NCBI RefSeq assembly: GCF_017353515.1
Contig: NZ_JAFMPY010000001.1
Coordinates: 248,001-312,000 of the forward strand
DNA length: 64,000 nucleotides
Reading direction: 5' to 3'
From: Jiella sonneratiae
GTDB lineage: Bacteria; Pseudomonadota; Alphaproteobacteria; Rhizobiales; Rhizobiaceae
The notes beneath the pieces are model-generated. The model worked only from the letters and a program-made list of their open reading frames with translations, was not told the DNA's origin and made no database searches. Position 1 is the stretch's first letter. Each line of letters begins with the position of its first letter. Positions 1 through 8,273 of this stretch are shown piece by piece. The position numbers were made by a program, and so were the translations under genes.

Positions 1-1048
1 CGGTGGCGATCAGCATGGTGCGCAGGGTCGATTCGCTCGACGAGGCGTCGAACACCGTCAGCGACTGTGCCGGGCTGGTGCTCGACGGCAGGATCACCGG
101 GAACATCGAGACGCCGACCGTCGCGACGATGCCGGCGATGCCGAGAGCCGACGCGAGGAAGGTCGCTCCCTCGCGGCGGGCCCGGAAGCCGAGCGCCGCG
201 AGAAGCGCCCCGGCGATGCCGAGCGCCGGCACGACGACCAGCCAGGGATGGGCGCCGTAATTGCCGAGCCAGGCCCGGGGCGCGGTGGCGACCGCCTTGA
301 GCAGCGGGTTGGACGGGCCGTCCAGCGCCTGCGTTCCGACCACCTCATAGCCGCCGAAGAGGCCGAGCGCGACGAGCAGTCCGCCGCCGGCAAAGAGGGC
401 CGCCGTCGCCAGCGCCAGCCGCGCGCCGAGGCGCGACGCGCGCTCCGCCACCGGCCCTTCTGCCTTGAGCGCCAGCCAGGCGGCGCCGTGCATGGCTATC
501 ATCGCCAGCGAGGCGAGGCCGCAATAGAGCGCCAAGGGGTTCAGCAGGCCGAGCAGCGTTCCCTCGTAGATCGGCCTGAGGTCGTCGGTGAAGTGGAAAG
601 GCACGCCCTGAAGCGTGTTGCCGACGGCAACGCCGAAGATCAGCGCCGGGACCGCGCCGCCGACGACGAGCGCCATGTCCCAGTTCCGCCGCCAGCGGGC
701 CTCCGGCCGCTTCGAGCGGTACTTGAACGCCACCGGGCGCAGGATCAGCGAGGCGAGGACCAGGAACATCGCGAGGTAGAAGCCCGAGAAGCTCAGCGCG
801 TAGAGCGCCGGCCAGGCGGCGAAGATCGCGCCCCCGCCGAGGATGAACCACACCTGGTTGCCCTCCCAGACCGGGCCGACGGTGTTGATGGCGACGCGGC
901 GCTCGGTGTCCGTCCCGGCGACGAAGGGCAGCAGCGCGCCGACGCCCATGTCGAAGCCGTCGGTGACGGCAAAGCCGATCAAGAGAACGCCGAGCAGCAC
1001 CCACCAGATGACCCGCAGGGCGGCGTAGTCGAAGAGAAAATCGAGCAT
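1..1048 (-). CDS. cydB: cytochrome bd quinol oxidase subunit II, 3' end outside the window
   Basis: Second subunit of the bd-type quinol oxidase, an inner-membrane complex that oxidises quinol and reduces O2 with high affinity. The visible protein (about 349 residues) begins MLDFLFDYAALRVIWW and contains GFDMGVGALLPFV and GPVWEGNQVWFILGGG, both typical of the CydB N-terminal half. Several hydrophobic segments follow. The start at 1048 follows an AAGGACAT ribosome site. The gene lies 25 bp after the cydA stop on the same strand, so the two are one transcript. The C-terminus runs off the window, so the total length and any following cydX cannot be judged. Confidence 0.95.
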   Translation of the reverse strand, partial: MLDFLFDYAALRVIWWVLLGVLLIGFAVTDGFDMGVGALLPFVAGTDTERRVAINTVGPVWEGNQVWFILGGGAIFAAWPALYALSFSGFYLAMFLVLASLILRPVAFKYRSKRPEARWRRNWDMALVVGGAVPALIFGVAVGNTLQGVPFHFTDDLRPIYEGTLLGLLNPLALYCGLASLAMIAMHGAAWLALKAEGPVAERASRLGARLALATAALFAGGGLLVALGLFGGYEVVGTQALDGPSNPLLKAVATAPRAWLGNYGAHPWLVVVPALGIAGALLAALGFRARREGATFLASALGIAGIVATVGVSMFPVILPSSTSPAQSLTVFDASSSESTLRTMLIAT

Positions 1049-1073
1049 CGGAGATGTCCTTGTTGGAGCGGTG

Positions 1074-2669
1074 TCACTCGGCCGGCGTCGCGAAGGGGCG
1101 ATAGCCCTCGATGCTCGTCCCGGTGCCGGGCAAGAGCATGCTCGGATCGCCCACGACCTGGTCCGGGCCCTTCTTCACCGCACGCACCATCAGCATCACC
1201 TCGATCACCGCGAGTGCGCCGTAGAGCGCCGTGAAGCCGGCTATGGTGACGAGGAGGTCGGGGACGCCGAGCTCCGAGGTGGCGAGGAAGGTCGGAAGCA
1301 CGCCCTCGATGATCCAGGGCTGACGGCCGAACTCGGCGACGAACCATCCGAGCTCGACGGCGATCCACGGCGCCGGCAGCGCGAGGAAGGCGAGACGGAA
1401 CAGCCAGCGGGGGGCATGGGCCTCGCGCATCGTGTAGAACAGCGCCGTGCCGAACAGGGCGATGAGGGCGAAGCCGAGCAGCGCCATGATGCGGAAGCTG
1501 GAGAACAGCGGCAGCACGGCCGGCACCGTCGAGCGGGCGGCCTGGTCGATCTCGGCATCCGTCGCCTTCGTCGGATCGTCGACGAACTGCTTCAGGAGCA
1601 GCGCATAGCCGAGATCGCCCCGTGTCCTGTCGAAGGTCGCGCGGGCGGCCTGATCGCCGCGGTCCTTCTTGATCGCCTCGAGCGCGGCGTAGGCGGTCAG
1701 GCCGTTGCGAATCCTGGTTCCGGCGCGGTCGACGAGTTCGGCGATGCCGGGCATCTTGGTGTCCAGCGAGCGGGTGCCGATGAGCCCCATCACCCAGGGG
1801 ATGCGGACGGCGTAGTCGGTCCTGCCCGCTTCGGCATTCGGCACGCCGAACAGCGTGAAGGAGGCCGGGGCGTCCTCGCTCTCCCACATCGCCTCGATGG
1901 CGGCGAGCTTCATCTTCTGATGTTCGGTCAGCGCATAGCCGCTCTCGTCGCCGAGGACGACAACCGACAGCGACGCCGCCAGGCCGAAGGCGCTGGCGAT
2001 CGCGAAGGACCGCTTGGCAAGCGCGACGTGGCGGTTCTTCAGGATGTACCAGGCGGAGATCGCCAGCACGAAGACCGCGCCCATGGTGTAGCCGGCGGCG
2101 ACGGTGTGGACGAACTTCGCCTGCGCCACCGGATTGAAGAGCACGGCATAGAAGTCGGTGACCTCCATGCGCATCGTGTCCGGATTGAACGCCGCGCCGA
2201 CGGGATTCTGCATCCAGCCGTTGGCGATCAGGATCCACAGGGCCGAAAGATTGGTGCCGAGCGCCATGAACCAGGTGACGGTCATGTGGGCGAGCGGCGT
2301 CAGCTTCGTCCAGCCGAAGAAGAACAGCCCGACGAGGGTCGCCTCGAGGAAGAAGGCCATGAGGCCCTCGATCGCCAGCGGCGCCCCGAAGATGTCGCCG
2401 ACATAGTGGGAATAGAACGCCCAGTTCATGCCGAACTGGAATTCCATGGTGAGGCCCGTGGCGACGCCGAGGGCGAAGTTGATGCCGAAGAGCAAGCCCC
2501 AGAACTTGGTCATGTCGCGCCAGATCTTGCGGCGGGTCATGACGTAGACGGTCTCCATCATCGCGACGAGGATCGAGAGGCCGAGGGTCAGGGGCACGAA
2601 GAGGAAGTGATACATCGCCGTCAGCGCGAATTGCAGGCGCGACAGCTCGACGAGCAACGGGTCGACCAT
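1074..2669 (-). CDS. cydA: cytochrome bd quinol oxidase subunit I
   Basis: Catalytic subunit of the bd oxidase, carrying hemes b558, b595 and d and the quinol-binding Q loop. The protein is 531 residues, close to the usual ~520 of long-Q-loop CydA. Visible marks are QFALTAMYHFLF near residue 13 (H21 matches the heme b595 ligand), GINFALGVATGLTMEFQFG, KLAAIEAMWES in the Q loop and GRQPWIIEGVLPT near the C-terminus. I chose ATG 2669 because AAGGAG lies at the right distance before it. A longer in-frame reading from 2750 has no such site and would run through the regulatory box. The gene is first in cydAB and divergent from cydDC, and a FixK/FNR-like box is centred 66 bp upstream of the start. 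Confidence 0.97.
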   Translation of the reverse strand: MVDPLLVELSRLQFALTAMYHFLFVPLTLGLSILVAMMETVYVMTRRKIWRDMTKFWGLLFGINFALGVATGLTMEFQFGMNWAFYSHYVGDIFGAPLAIEGLMAFFLEATLVGLFFFGWTKLTPLAHMTVTWFMALGTNLSALWILIANGWMQNPVGAAFNPDTMRMEVTDFYAVLFNPVAQAKFVHTVAAGYTMGAVFVLAISAWYILKNRHVALAKRSFAIASAFGLAASLSVVVLGDESGYALTEHQKMKLAAIEAMWESEDAPASFTLFGVPNAEAGRTDYAVRIPWVMGLIGTRSLDTKMPGIAELVDRAGTRIRNGLTAYAALEAIKKDRGDQAARATFDRTRGDLGYALLLKQFVDDPTKATDAEIDQAARSTVPAVLPLFSSFRIMALLGFALIALFGTALFYTMREAHAPRWLFRLAFLALPAPWIAVELGWFVAEFGRQPWIIEGVLPTFLATSELGVPDLLVTIAGFTALYGALAVIEVMLMVRAVKKGPDQVVGDPSMLLPGTGTSIEGYRPFATPAE

Positions 2670-2728
2670 GGTGACGAACTCCTTTCGGTCGGATCCCGCC
2701 CCGTTTAGGCGCCTCGCTGCGCCGCGCT

Positions 2729-2742
2729 TTGATCCATCGCAA
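2729..2742. promoter_or_regulatory. FixK/FNR-like box between cydAB and cydDC
   Basis: The sequence TTGATCCATCGCAA matches the FixK/FnrN dyad TTGA-N6-TCAA with one mismatch. Its centre is 2735.5. For class II activation (box at -41.5) of cydAB, transcription would begin near 2694, leaving a ~25-nt leader before the cydA ATG. A TAAAC element near 2704-2708 is suitably placed as a -10. A near-identical box lies at 6101-6114. Function is inferred from motif and position only. Confidence 0.6.
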
Positions 2743-2776
2743 TGCAGCATGACTTTTTCGGCGCTAGGCGGGAGGC

Positions 2777-4375
2777 ATGAAAGCCTCTTCTGACCGCAGC
2801 GGCGCGGCCCTGTCCCTGGCGCGAAACGCGGCCGCGCGGGACCGCCGCGTCATCACGCTCCTCGAAGGCCTGCGCACCCTCGGGCGCCTCGGCTTTGCGG
2901 CGGGGCTCGCTTTGACCGTCGGCCGGATGATCGAGGCCGGCACGCTGGAGGCCGGCGCGCTTTTCGCCGCCCTGGCGTCGATGGGGCTCGGCGCCGCGGC
3001 CGGCTGGCTCTCCGGCCGCCGCACCGCGCGGGCGGAAGCCTTCGTCGCGGATGTGATCCTGTCGAAGGCCGAGGCGGCGCTGGCTGAGATGCCGGTGCGC
3101 GACCTCGGCGCCCGGCCGCGCGGACGGCTGGTCGCCGCCCTGCAGCGCCAGCCGCAGGATCTCGCGCGGCTCGTCGTCTCGCATGCCTGTGCGCGGCAGA
3201 CGATGAGCGTCGGCCCGCTGCTTGCGGCCGCCGCCGTCGCCGCGGTGTCGTGGGAAGCGGCATGCGTGCTCCTGCTGGCGACGCCGCTGATGATCGTCTT
3301 CTTCGCCCTCGTCGGCGGCGCCATCCAGGAACGCGCCGATGCCCGCGAAGCCTCGCTCGGACGGCTCGCGGCGCAGTTCGCCGACCGGGTGCGGGCGCTG
3401 CCGACCATCCTCGCCAACCATGCCCTCGCCTCCGAGGCCTCGAAGCTGGAAGAGCGGATCGGCGCCTATGCCCGCGGCACGATGAGCGTCCTGTCGATCG
3501 CCTTCCTCAATTCCGGCATCCTCGACTTCTTCTCCTCGCTGTCGATCGCGGTCCTCGCCGTCTTCCTCGGTCTCGGCCATCTCGGCCTTCTCGACATTCC
3601 CGGCTTCGACCACCTCGCCTTGTGGCAGAGCCTCTACATCCTCGTCGTCGCGGCGGAATATTTCGCGCCGTTCCGCCGCTATGCCGAGCTCTACCATGCC
3701 AAGTCGCAGGGCGCGGCCGCCGCTGCCGCCCTCGACGAGATCCTCTTCGCGCCCGCGGCACGGAGGGTCGCTGGTCCGCTCGCTCCCGTCGATCCCGAGC
3801 GCCTCGCGGCCTCCCTGCCGAAGACCGGCCTCGTCGCGATCACCGGGCCCTCCGGCGCCGGCAAGACGACGCTGCTGCGACGTCTCGCCGGCGTCGACGG
3901 TGCCGCGCCCGCAGGCCTCGGCGCCGCCGCGCGCCCGAGCTGGATTGCGACCGACAGCTATATGCCCGCCGGCAGCCTCGCCGACGCCCTCGCCTGGAAG
4001 GTCGGCGGCGCAGGCCGCTCCAACACCGCCGTCGCCGTCTCCGCCGTCGCCGAGCAGCTCGGCCTTCTCGACGACGCGCTCCTGCCGGGGGGCATGGACG
4101 CGGCCATCGCCCCCGGCGGCGAGAACCTCTCGGGCGGCCAGCGCGTCCGGCTCGCGGTGGCGCGCATGCTGCTCGCAAACGGACCCGCCTTTTGCGACGA
4201 GCCGACCGCCAAGCTCGATGCCGGCAACGCCGCGCGGGTACGGCGGGCGCTCGCCGCGGCGGCGCTGACGCGCCTCGTCGTCGTCGCGACCCACGACGAG
4301 GCGCTCGTCGCCCTCGCCGTCCGGCGCATCGACCTCGGCGCGCCGCATTCCCTTAAGGAGCCCGCCGCAGCATGA
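2777..4375 (+). CDS. cydD: cysteine/glutathione ABC exporter subunit CydD
   Basis: One half of the CydDC heterodimeric ABC exporter, which moves reduced thiols to the periplasm and is needed to assemble bd oxidase. The 532-residue protein has an N-terminal membrane region (about residues 30-310) and a C-terminal ATPase domain. The ATPase shows Walker A GPSGAGKTTLL (about residue 356), signature LSGGQRVRLAVARML and Walker B AFCDEPTAKLD. The ATG at 2777 is preceded by a purine run ending one base before it, so the exact ribosome contact is unclear. It overlaps cydC by four bases (ATGA) and is divergent from cydAB, which is the usual context. Confidence 0.9.
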   Translation: MKASSDRSGAALSLARNAAARDRRVITLLEGLRTLGRLGFAAGLALTVGRMIEAGTLEAGALFAALASMGLGAAAGWLSGRRTARAEAFVADVILSKAEAALAEMPVRDLGARPRGRLVAALQRQPQDLARLVVSHACARQTMSVGPLLAAAAVAAVSWEAACVLLLATPLMIVFFALVGGAIQERADAREASLGRLAAQFADRVRALPTILANHALASEASKLEERIGAYARGTMSVLSIAFLNSGILDFFSSLSIAVLAVFLGLGHLGLLDIPGFDHLALWQSLYILVVAAEYFAPFRRYAELYHAKSQGAAAAAALDEILFAPAARRVAGPLAPVDPERLAASLPKTGLVAITGPSGAGKTTLLRRLAGVDGAAPAGLGAAARPSWIATDSYMPAGSLADALAWKVGGAGRSNTAVAVSAVAEQLGLLDDALLPGGMDAAIAPGGENLSGGQRVRLAVARMLLANGPAFCDEPTAKLDAGNAARVRRALAAAALTRLVVVATHDEALVALAVRRIDLGAPHSLKEPAAA

Positions 4376-6027
4376 GCACGATCGTCGACACCGCCCGCGA
4401 CGCCGGCGACGCCCGCCGCGACACCGTCATGCGCGACGATCCGCCCCGGCGCGGCTCCGCCGGGCTCTGGCGGCTTGCCCTCGCGCTCGCCGCTCTGTCG
4501 CTGACCGCCGCGATCCTCCTCACCAGCGTCTCGGTCTGGTTTCTCGGCGCGGTGGCGCTCGCCGGCGCCGGCTCGGCGGCGATCGGCTTCGACTTCCACA
4601 CGCCCGGCGCGCTGGTGCGGCTGTTCGCACTGACCCGGACCGCCGCGAAATATGGCGAGCGCCTCTCCGGACACGCCGCGGCGCTGACCGACCAGGTCGC
4701 GCTGCGCCTGACGATCTTCGAGGCGATGGCCGCAGCGCCGTCGACGACGAGCGCCGGCTGGCAGCTTTCGCGCGAGGAGCGCCTTGCCGACTGGCTGGAC
4801 GACGTCGAGGACCGCGACGACGAGCGGCTGCGGGTGGTGTTTCCGGCGGCGACACTGTCGCTCGGCCTCGTCCTCCTCGCCATCGCGACGGCCGTCGTGG
4901 CGGCCGCGGCGGCCCCGGCGATCCTCCTCCTGGCGGCGGCCGGCCTCCTCCTCATGCGCCATTCCATGCGCCGGATCGGGGCTGCCGAAACGGCGGCGCG
5001 CGCTGCCCGGCGAAAAGGTTCGGCCGGGCTCGGAGCGGCGCTGCAGGCACTCGTACCGCTCGCCGCCGAAGGGCTGCGCCGGAGCGAAACCGCCGCCGCG
5101 CTCGACCATTTCCGCAACGTGCAGTCGCTCCAGCGGGACCAGGCCGAGGCGCTCGCCGCGATCGACGTCGCGGCAGGGCTGTTCGGCCCGCTTGCAGTGA
5201 CGGCCGTGATGCTGGCCGCGTGGCAGGCCGGCGCGCGCGGCGACGCATTGCTCCCAGCCGCCTTCGTCGGCTTCGGCTGGCTCGCCCTCGGGGAAGCCGC
5301 CGGCGTCGTCTCGAAGATCGTCCTCGGGCGGGTGAAGGCGGTACGGGCGCGGGCGGGGCTCGCGGTCTGGACGGACCCGGACGAACGTCGCGCGGCGGTG
5401 TCGCCCGTTTTGGCAGGCCGGGTGACGGCGGTCTCCCTCGTCGGGCTCGGGCTTCAGGCGCCGGGCGGGCGCGCCTTCTGCAGGCGGCTCGACGCGACCT
5501 TCCTCGTCGGCCGGCCGACGGCACTCGTCGGGGTCAGCGGCTCGGGCAAGACGACCCTCCTCAAGACGATCGCCGGCTGGCTGGCGCCCGCCGGGGGCAC
5601 GATACACGTCGACGGCGAGGCGGCCAACCCCGCCGCGCGGCAAGGCCTCGTCCATCTCTGTCTGCACGACGCCGCGATCCTCTCCGACACGGTCCGCGCC
5701 AATCTCTTTGCCGGCGGCGCCTCGGATGCCGAGATCGCGGCGGCTCTCGCTTTTGTCGAACTCGGCGAGCGGGTGGCGGCCGGCGGCGGCCTCGACGCCT
5801 GGGTGACGCAGGACCGGCTGTCCCTCGGCGAGGCGCAGCGGCTCAATCTCGCCCGCGCCTTCCTGACGACGGCCCCTGTGATCCTCCTCGACGAGCCGAT
5901 GGAGCATCTTGACCCCGCGCAGGCGGTGCGGATCCTCGCCCGGCTCCGCCGCCATGCCGAGGATCGCGTCCTCGTCTACAGCGCCCATCGGCCGCCGCTC
6001 GCCGGGGACGCCGTCCTGTCGCTGTGA
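4372..6027 (+). CDS. cydC: thiol ABC exporter subunit CydC
   Basis: Partner of CydD in the thiol exporter required for cytochrome bd maturation. The protein is 551 residues: an N-terminal six-helix region (about 25-300) followed by a nucleotide-binding domain. That domain has Walker A GVSGSGKTTLLKTIAG (about residue 386), the signature variant LSLGEAQRLNLARAFL, Walker B VILLDEPMEHLD and a switch histidine in YSAHRPP. The signature has LSLGE rather than LSGGQ, a variation often seen in one half of asymmetric exporters. It is coupled to cydD by the ATGA overlap. Confidence 0.93.
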   Translation: MSTIVDTARDAGDARRDTVMRDDPPRRGSAGLWRLALALAALSLTAAILLTSVSVWFLGAVALAGAGSAAIGFDFHTPGALVRLFALTRTAAKYGERLSGHAAALTDQVALRLTIFEAMAAAPSTTSAGWQLSREERLADWLDDVEDRDDERLRVVFPAATLSLGLVLLAIATAVVAAAAAPAILLLAAAGLLLMRHSMRRIGAAETAARAARRKGSAGLGAALQALVPLAAEGLRRSETAAALDHFRNVQSLQRDQAEALAAIDVAAGLFGPLAVTAVMLAAWQAGARGDALLPAAFVGFGWLALGEAAGVVSKIVLGRVKAVRARAGLAVWTDPDERRAAVSPVLAGRVTAVSLVGLGLQAPGGRAFCRRLDATFLVGRPTALVGVSGSGKTTLLKTIAGWLAPAGGTIHVDGEAANPAARQGLVHLCLHDAAILSDTVRANLFAGGASDAEIAAALAFVELGERVAAGGGLDAWVTQDRLSLGEAQRLNLARAFLTTAPVILLDEPMEHLDPAQAVRILARLRRHAEDRVLVYSAHRPPLAGDAVLSL

Positions 6028-6100
6028 GCCCGGGCCGCCTTGTCCGCCCCTGCCCTCCACACGGGCCGCGGCCGGCTTTTCGCCAGTCCGCAGGCGCCGC

Positions 6101-6114
6101 TTGATCTATCGCAA
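6101..6114. promoter_or_regulatory. FixK/FNR-like box upstream of the universal stress protein gene
   Basis: TTGATCTATCGCAA differs from the box in front of cydAB at a single base. Its centre (6107.5) would place transcription near 6149 in class II activation. TAGCAT at 6137-6142 fits a -10 element, and the leader before the ATG at 6195 would be about 46 nt. This suggests that one oxygen-responsive regulator controls both the bd oxidase and this stress protein. Confidence 0.6.
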
Positions 6115-6194
6115 GAACGGTTCGCCGCGCTTCGCATAGCATCGTCGACACAAGCCGGCGGATCAACGCGGCCGGCGCAGCAGGAGACGCAGAC

Positions 6195-7028
6195 ATGCGC
6201 TTCAAGACCATCATGGGCGTCATCGACGCCGCGCACGGAAACGGCGACCTCGATCTCGCACGGGGCCTCTGCGAGGCCGAGGGAGCCCATCTTTCGCTGA
6301 TCGTCACGACCGTTTCGACCCCGCCGCCGATCGGCGAGAGCGCCGTCGGCTCGGACTACTGGCTGCGCGAGCAGGAGACGCAGGCCCGCCGCCTCGCCGA
6401 GCGGGTCGAAGCCGTCGAGGCGCGGCTGCAGGAGAGCGGCATTTCGGCCGACGTCGACACCGCGCATCTGGAACGCTCGCTGATCGGCCAGGCGGTGGGG
6501 CGGCGGGCGCGCTACGCCGATCTCGTCCTCGTCGGTCCGGCGATGCGAAAGGACGAGGATCTGGCGGACGTCGTCCTCGAAGGTGCGCTGTTCGATGCCG
6601 GCTGCCCTGCCCTCGTCCTGCCCGAGGGCGTCGCGCCTTCTCTGAAGCCGAAGCGGGTGGTCGTCGCCTGGTCGTCGACGCTCGAGGCGGCGCATGCGGT
6701 GCGCCAGGCGGCGGAATTCCTCGGCGCGGCCGAGGAAGTCAGGGTCGTCATGGTCGACCCGAAGGCCAACAGCTTCGAGAACGGGCCGGAGCCCGGCGCC
6801 GACATCGCCGCCTATCTGGCGCGCCACGGCGCCAGAGTAACGGTCGACCGGCTGCCCGGCGGCGGCCGCTCGGTCGAGGACGTGCTCTGCCAGCACGCCG
6901 GCGACGTCTCGGCCGAGATGATCGTGATGGGCGCCTATGGCCACTCGCGCCTGCGCGAATGGATCTTCGGCGGCGTCACGCGGTCGATGATCGACCGGCC
7001 GCCGCTGCCGCTGTTCCTCGCTCGGTGA
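6195..7028 (+). CDS. universal stress protein with two UspA domains
   Basis: Cytoplasmic stress protein of 277 residues made of two UspA-like domains in tandem (about residues 1-150 and 150-277). The second domain keeps a nucleotide-binding signature of the G-2x-G-9x-G-S/T type in GAYGHSRLREWIFGGVT near the C-terminus, followed by PLPLFLAR. Such proteins are often induced by low oxygen in Hyphomicrobiales. The FixK-like box at 6101-6114 and the position just after cydDC support an oxygen-limitation role here. The precise ligand and activity are not known. The start is preceded by GCAGGAGACGCAGAC. Confidence 0.9.
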   Translation: MRFKTIMGVIDAAHGNGDLDLARGLCEAEGAHLSLIVTTVSTPPPIGESAVGSDYWLREQETQARRLAERVEAVEARLQESGISADVDTAHLERSLIGQAVGRRARYADLVLVGPAMRKDEDLADVVLEGALFDAGCPALVLPEGVAPSLKPKRVVVAWSSTLEAAHAVRQAAEFLGAAEEVRVVMVDPKANSFENGPEPGADIAAYLARHGARVTVDRLPGGGRSVEDVLCQHAGDVSAEMIVMGAYGHSRLREWIFGGVTRSMIDRPPLPLFLAR

Positions 7029-7153
7029 AGCAAGGCATCGAACCGCCTCCGGCCGCCTGATCGGGAGGATCGCCGGGCCGGAGGTATCCCGCCGCGACGT
7101 TTCGGCGGGCGACGGGCGGCCCGGCCTCGACCCGGTCGGGCCGGGCTGCCCGG

Positions 7154-8263
7154 CTAATGCCGCAGGCGGAACCGCTCGGCATCCTGGCGCTTGAAGGTGA
7201 GGCCGAGCCCCGGTTCGCCGTTGGTCGCGACGCGCCCCGCCGCCGGGCGAGGCGCCCCGTCGAACAGCATGGCCTCGATCCGGACGTGGTCGTGAAACCA
7301 TTCCATGTGCACGGCCTTCGCCGCCGCGAGGCAGGGGTGGAGATGCAGCGCGGGGGCGCAATGCGAGGACAGCGGCACCTCGTGGAACTCCGCCAGTGCC
7401 GCCGCCTTCATGAAGCCGGTGATGCCCATGCAGCGCGTCGCGTCGGCCTGCAGCACGTCGACCGCTCCGTCCGTGAGGAGATCGCGGAAATCCCAGGGCG
7501 CGAAGGCGTATTCGCCGGTGGTGATCGCCATCCCCGCCGGGCCGCGGTCGCGGAGGAGGCGCAGACCCTCGCGGTCGTTCGACGACACCGGCTCCTCGAA
7601 CCAGGTGGCGCCGTAGCCGGAGGCCGCCGTCTCGGCAAAGGCGAGCGCCTGTTTGCGGCTGAGCGCGCCGTTGGCGTCGACGAAGAGTTCGACCTCTTTG
7701 CCGACGGCCTTGCGCGCGGTCGCCATGCGATTGGGATCCGCGCCCGGATCGCGGCCGACCTTCATCTTCACCGCAAAGAGCCCCTCCTCAGCCCAGCCGC
7801 CGAGCTGCGCGGCGAGCTGCGCGTCGTCATAGGAGGTGAAGCCCCCGGAGCCGTACACCGGGATCGAGGCTCGCGCCTTGCCGAGGAGATCGGCGACGGA
7901 AACGCCGAGGAGCCTGCCCTTCAGATCCCACAGGGCGTTGTCGACGGCGGAGATCGCCATCGCCGCGAGACCGGACTGGCCGAGGTTGCGGACGGCGCCG
8001 AGCATGTCGCGCCAGCAGCTCTCGACGTCGAAGGCGTCTCGATCCGCCAGCACGCCGGAAAGCTTGTCGGCGACGACGTCGGCCGCCGCCCGGTGCGCAT
8101 AGGTGTAGCCGGTCCCGGTCGTCCCGCCGGCCTCGACGGTGACGACGACGAGGGTCGTCGAATTCCACGCCAGCGTGCCGTCGGATTCCGGCGCGTCGGT
8201 CGGGATTTCGAAGGCCTCCGCCCCGATCGTGGCGATCGGGGCGCGGCTGTCGGTGATGGCCAT
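7154..8263 (-). CDS. mandelate racemase/muconate lactonizing-family enzyme (enolase superfamily)
   Basis: A 369-residue enolase-superfamily protein. Visible catalytic features follow the mandelate racemase subgroup: a Lys-x-Lys motif in FAVKMKVGRD, metal ligands in ELFVDANGA, TWFEEPV and TTGEYA, and the Asp/His dyad in LQADATR and LSSHCAPALHLH. It therefore probably abstracts a proton alpha to a carboxylate of an acid sugar or similar hydroxy acid. The substrate cannot be read from sequence. It lies 10 bp downstream of a ThDP-dependent enzyme on the same strand, so the two form an operon and may act on linked metabolites. It is convergent with the usp gene. Confidence 0.85.
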   Translation of the reverse strand: MAITDSRAPIATIGAEAFEIPTDAPESDGTLAWNSTTLVVVTVEAGGTTGTGYTYAHRAAADVVADKLSGVLADRDAFDVESCWRDMLGAVRNLGQSGLAAMAISAVDNALWDLKGRLLGVSVADLLGKARASIPVYGSGGFTSYDDAQLAAQLGGWAEEGLFAVKMKVGRDPGADPNRMATARKAVGKEVELFVDANGALSRKQALAFAETAASGYGATWFEEPVSSNDREGLRLLRDRGPAGMAITTGEYAFAPWDFRDLLTDGAVDVLQADATRCMGITGFMKAAALAEFHEVPLSSHCAPALHLHPCLAAAKAVHMEWFHDHVRIEAMLFDGAPRPAAGRVATNGEPGLGLTFKRQDAERFRLRH

Positions 8264-8273
8264 GGCAAGCGCC

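Noticed and set aside
1071-2708. Open frame on the plus strand over cydA
   Set aside because: An antisense shadow of cydA with no ribosome site and no recognisable motif.
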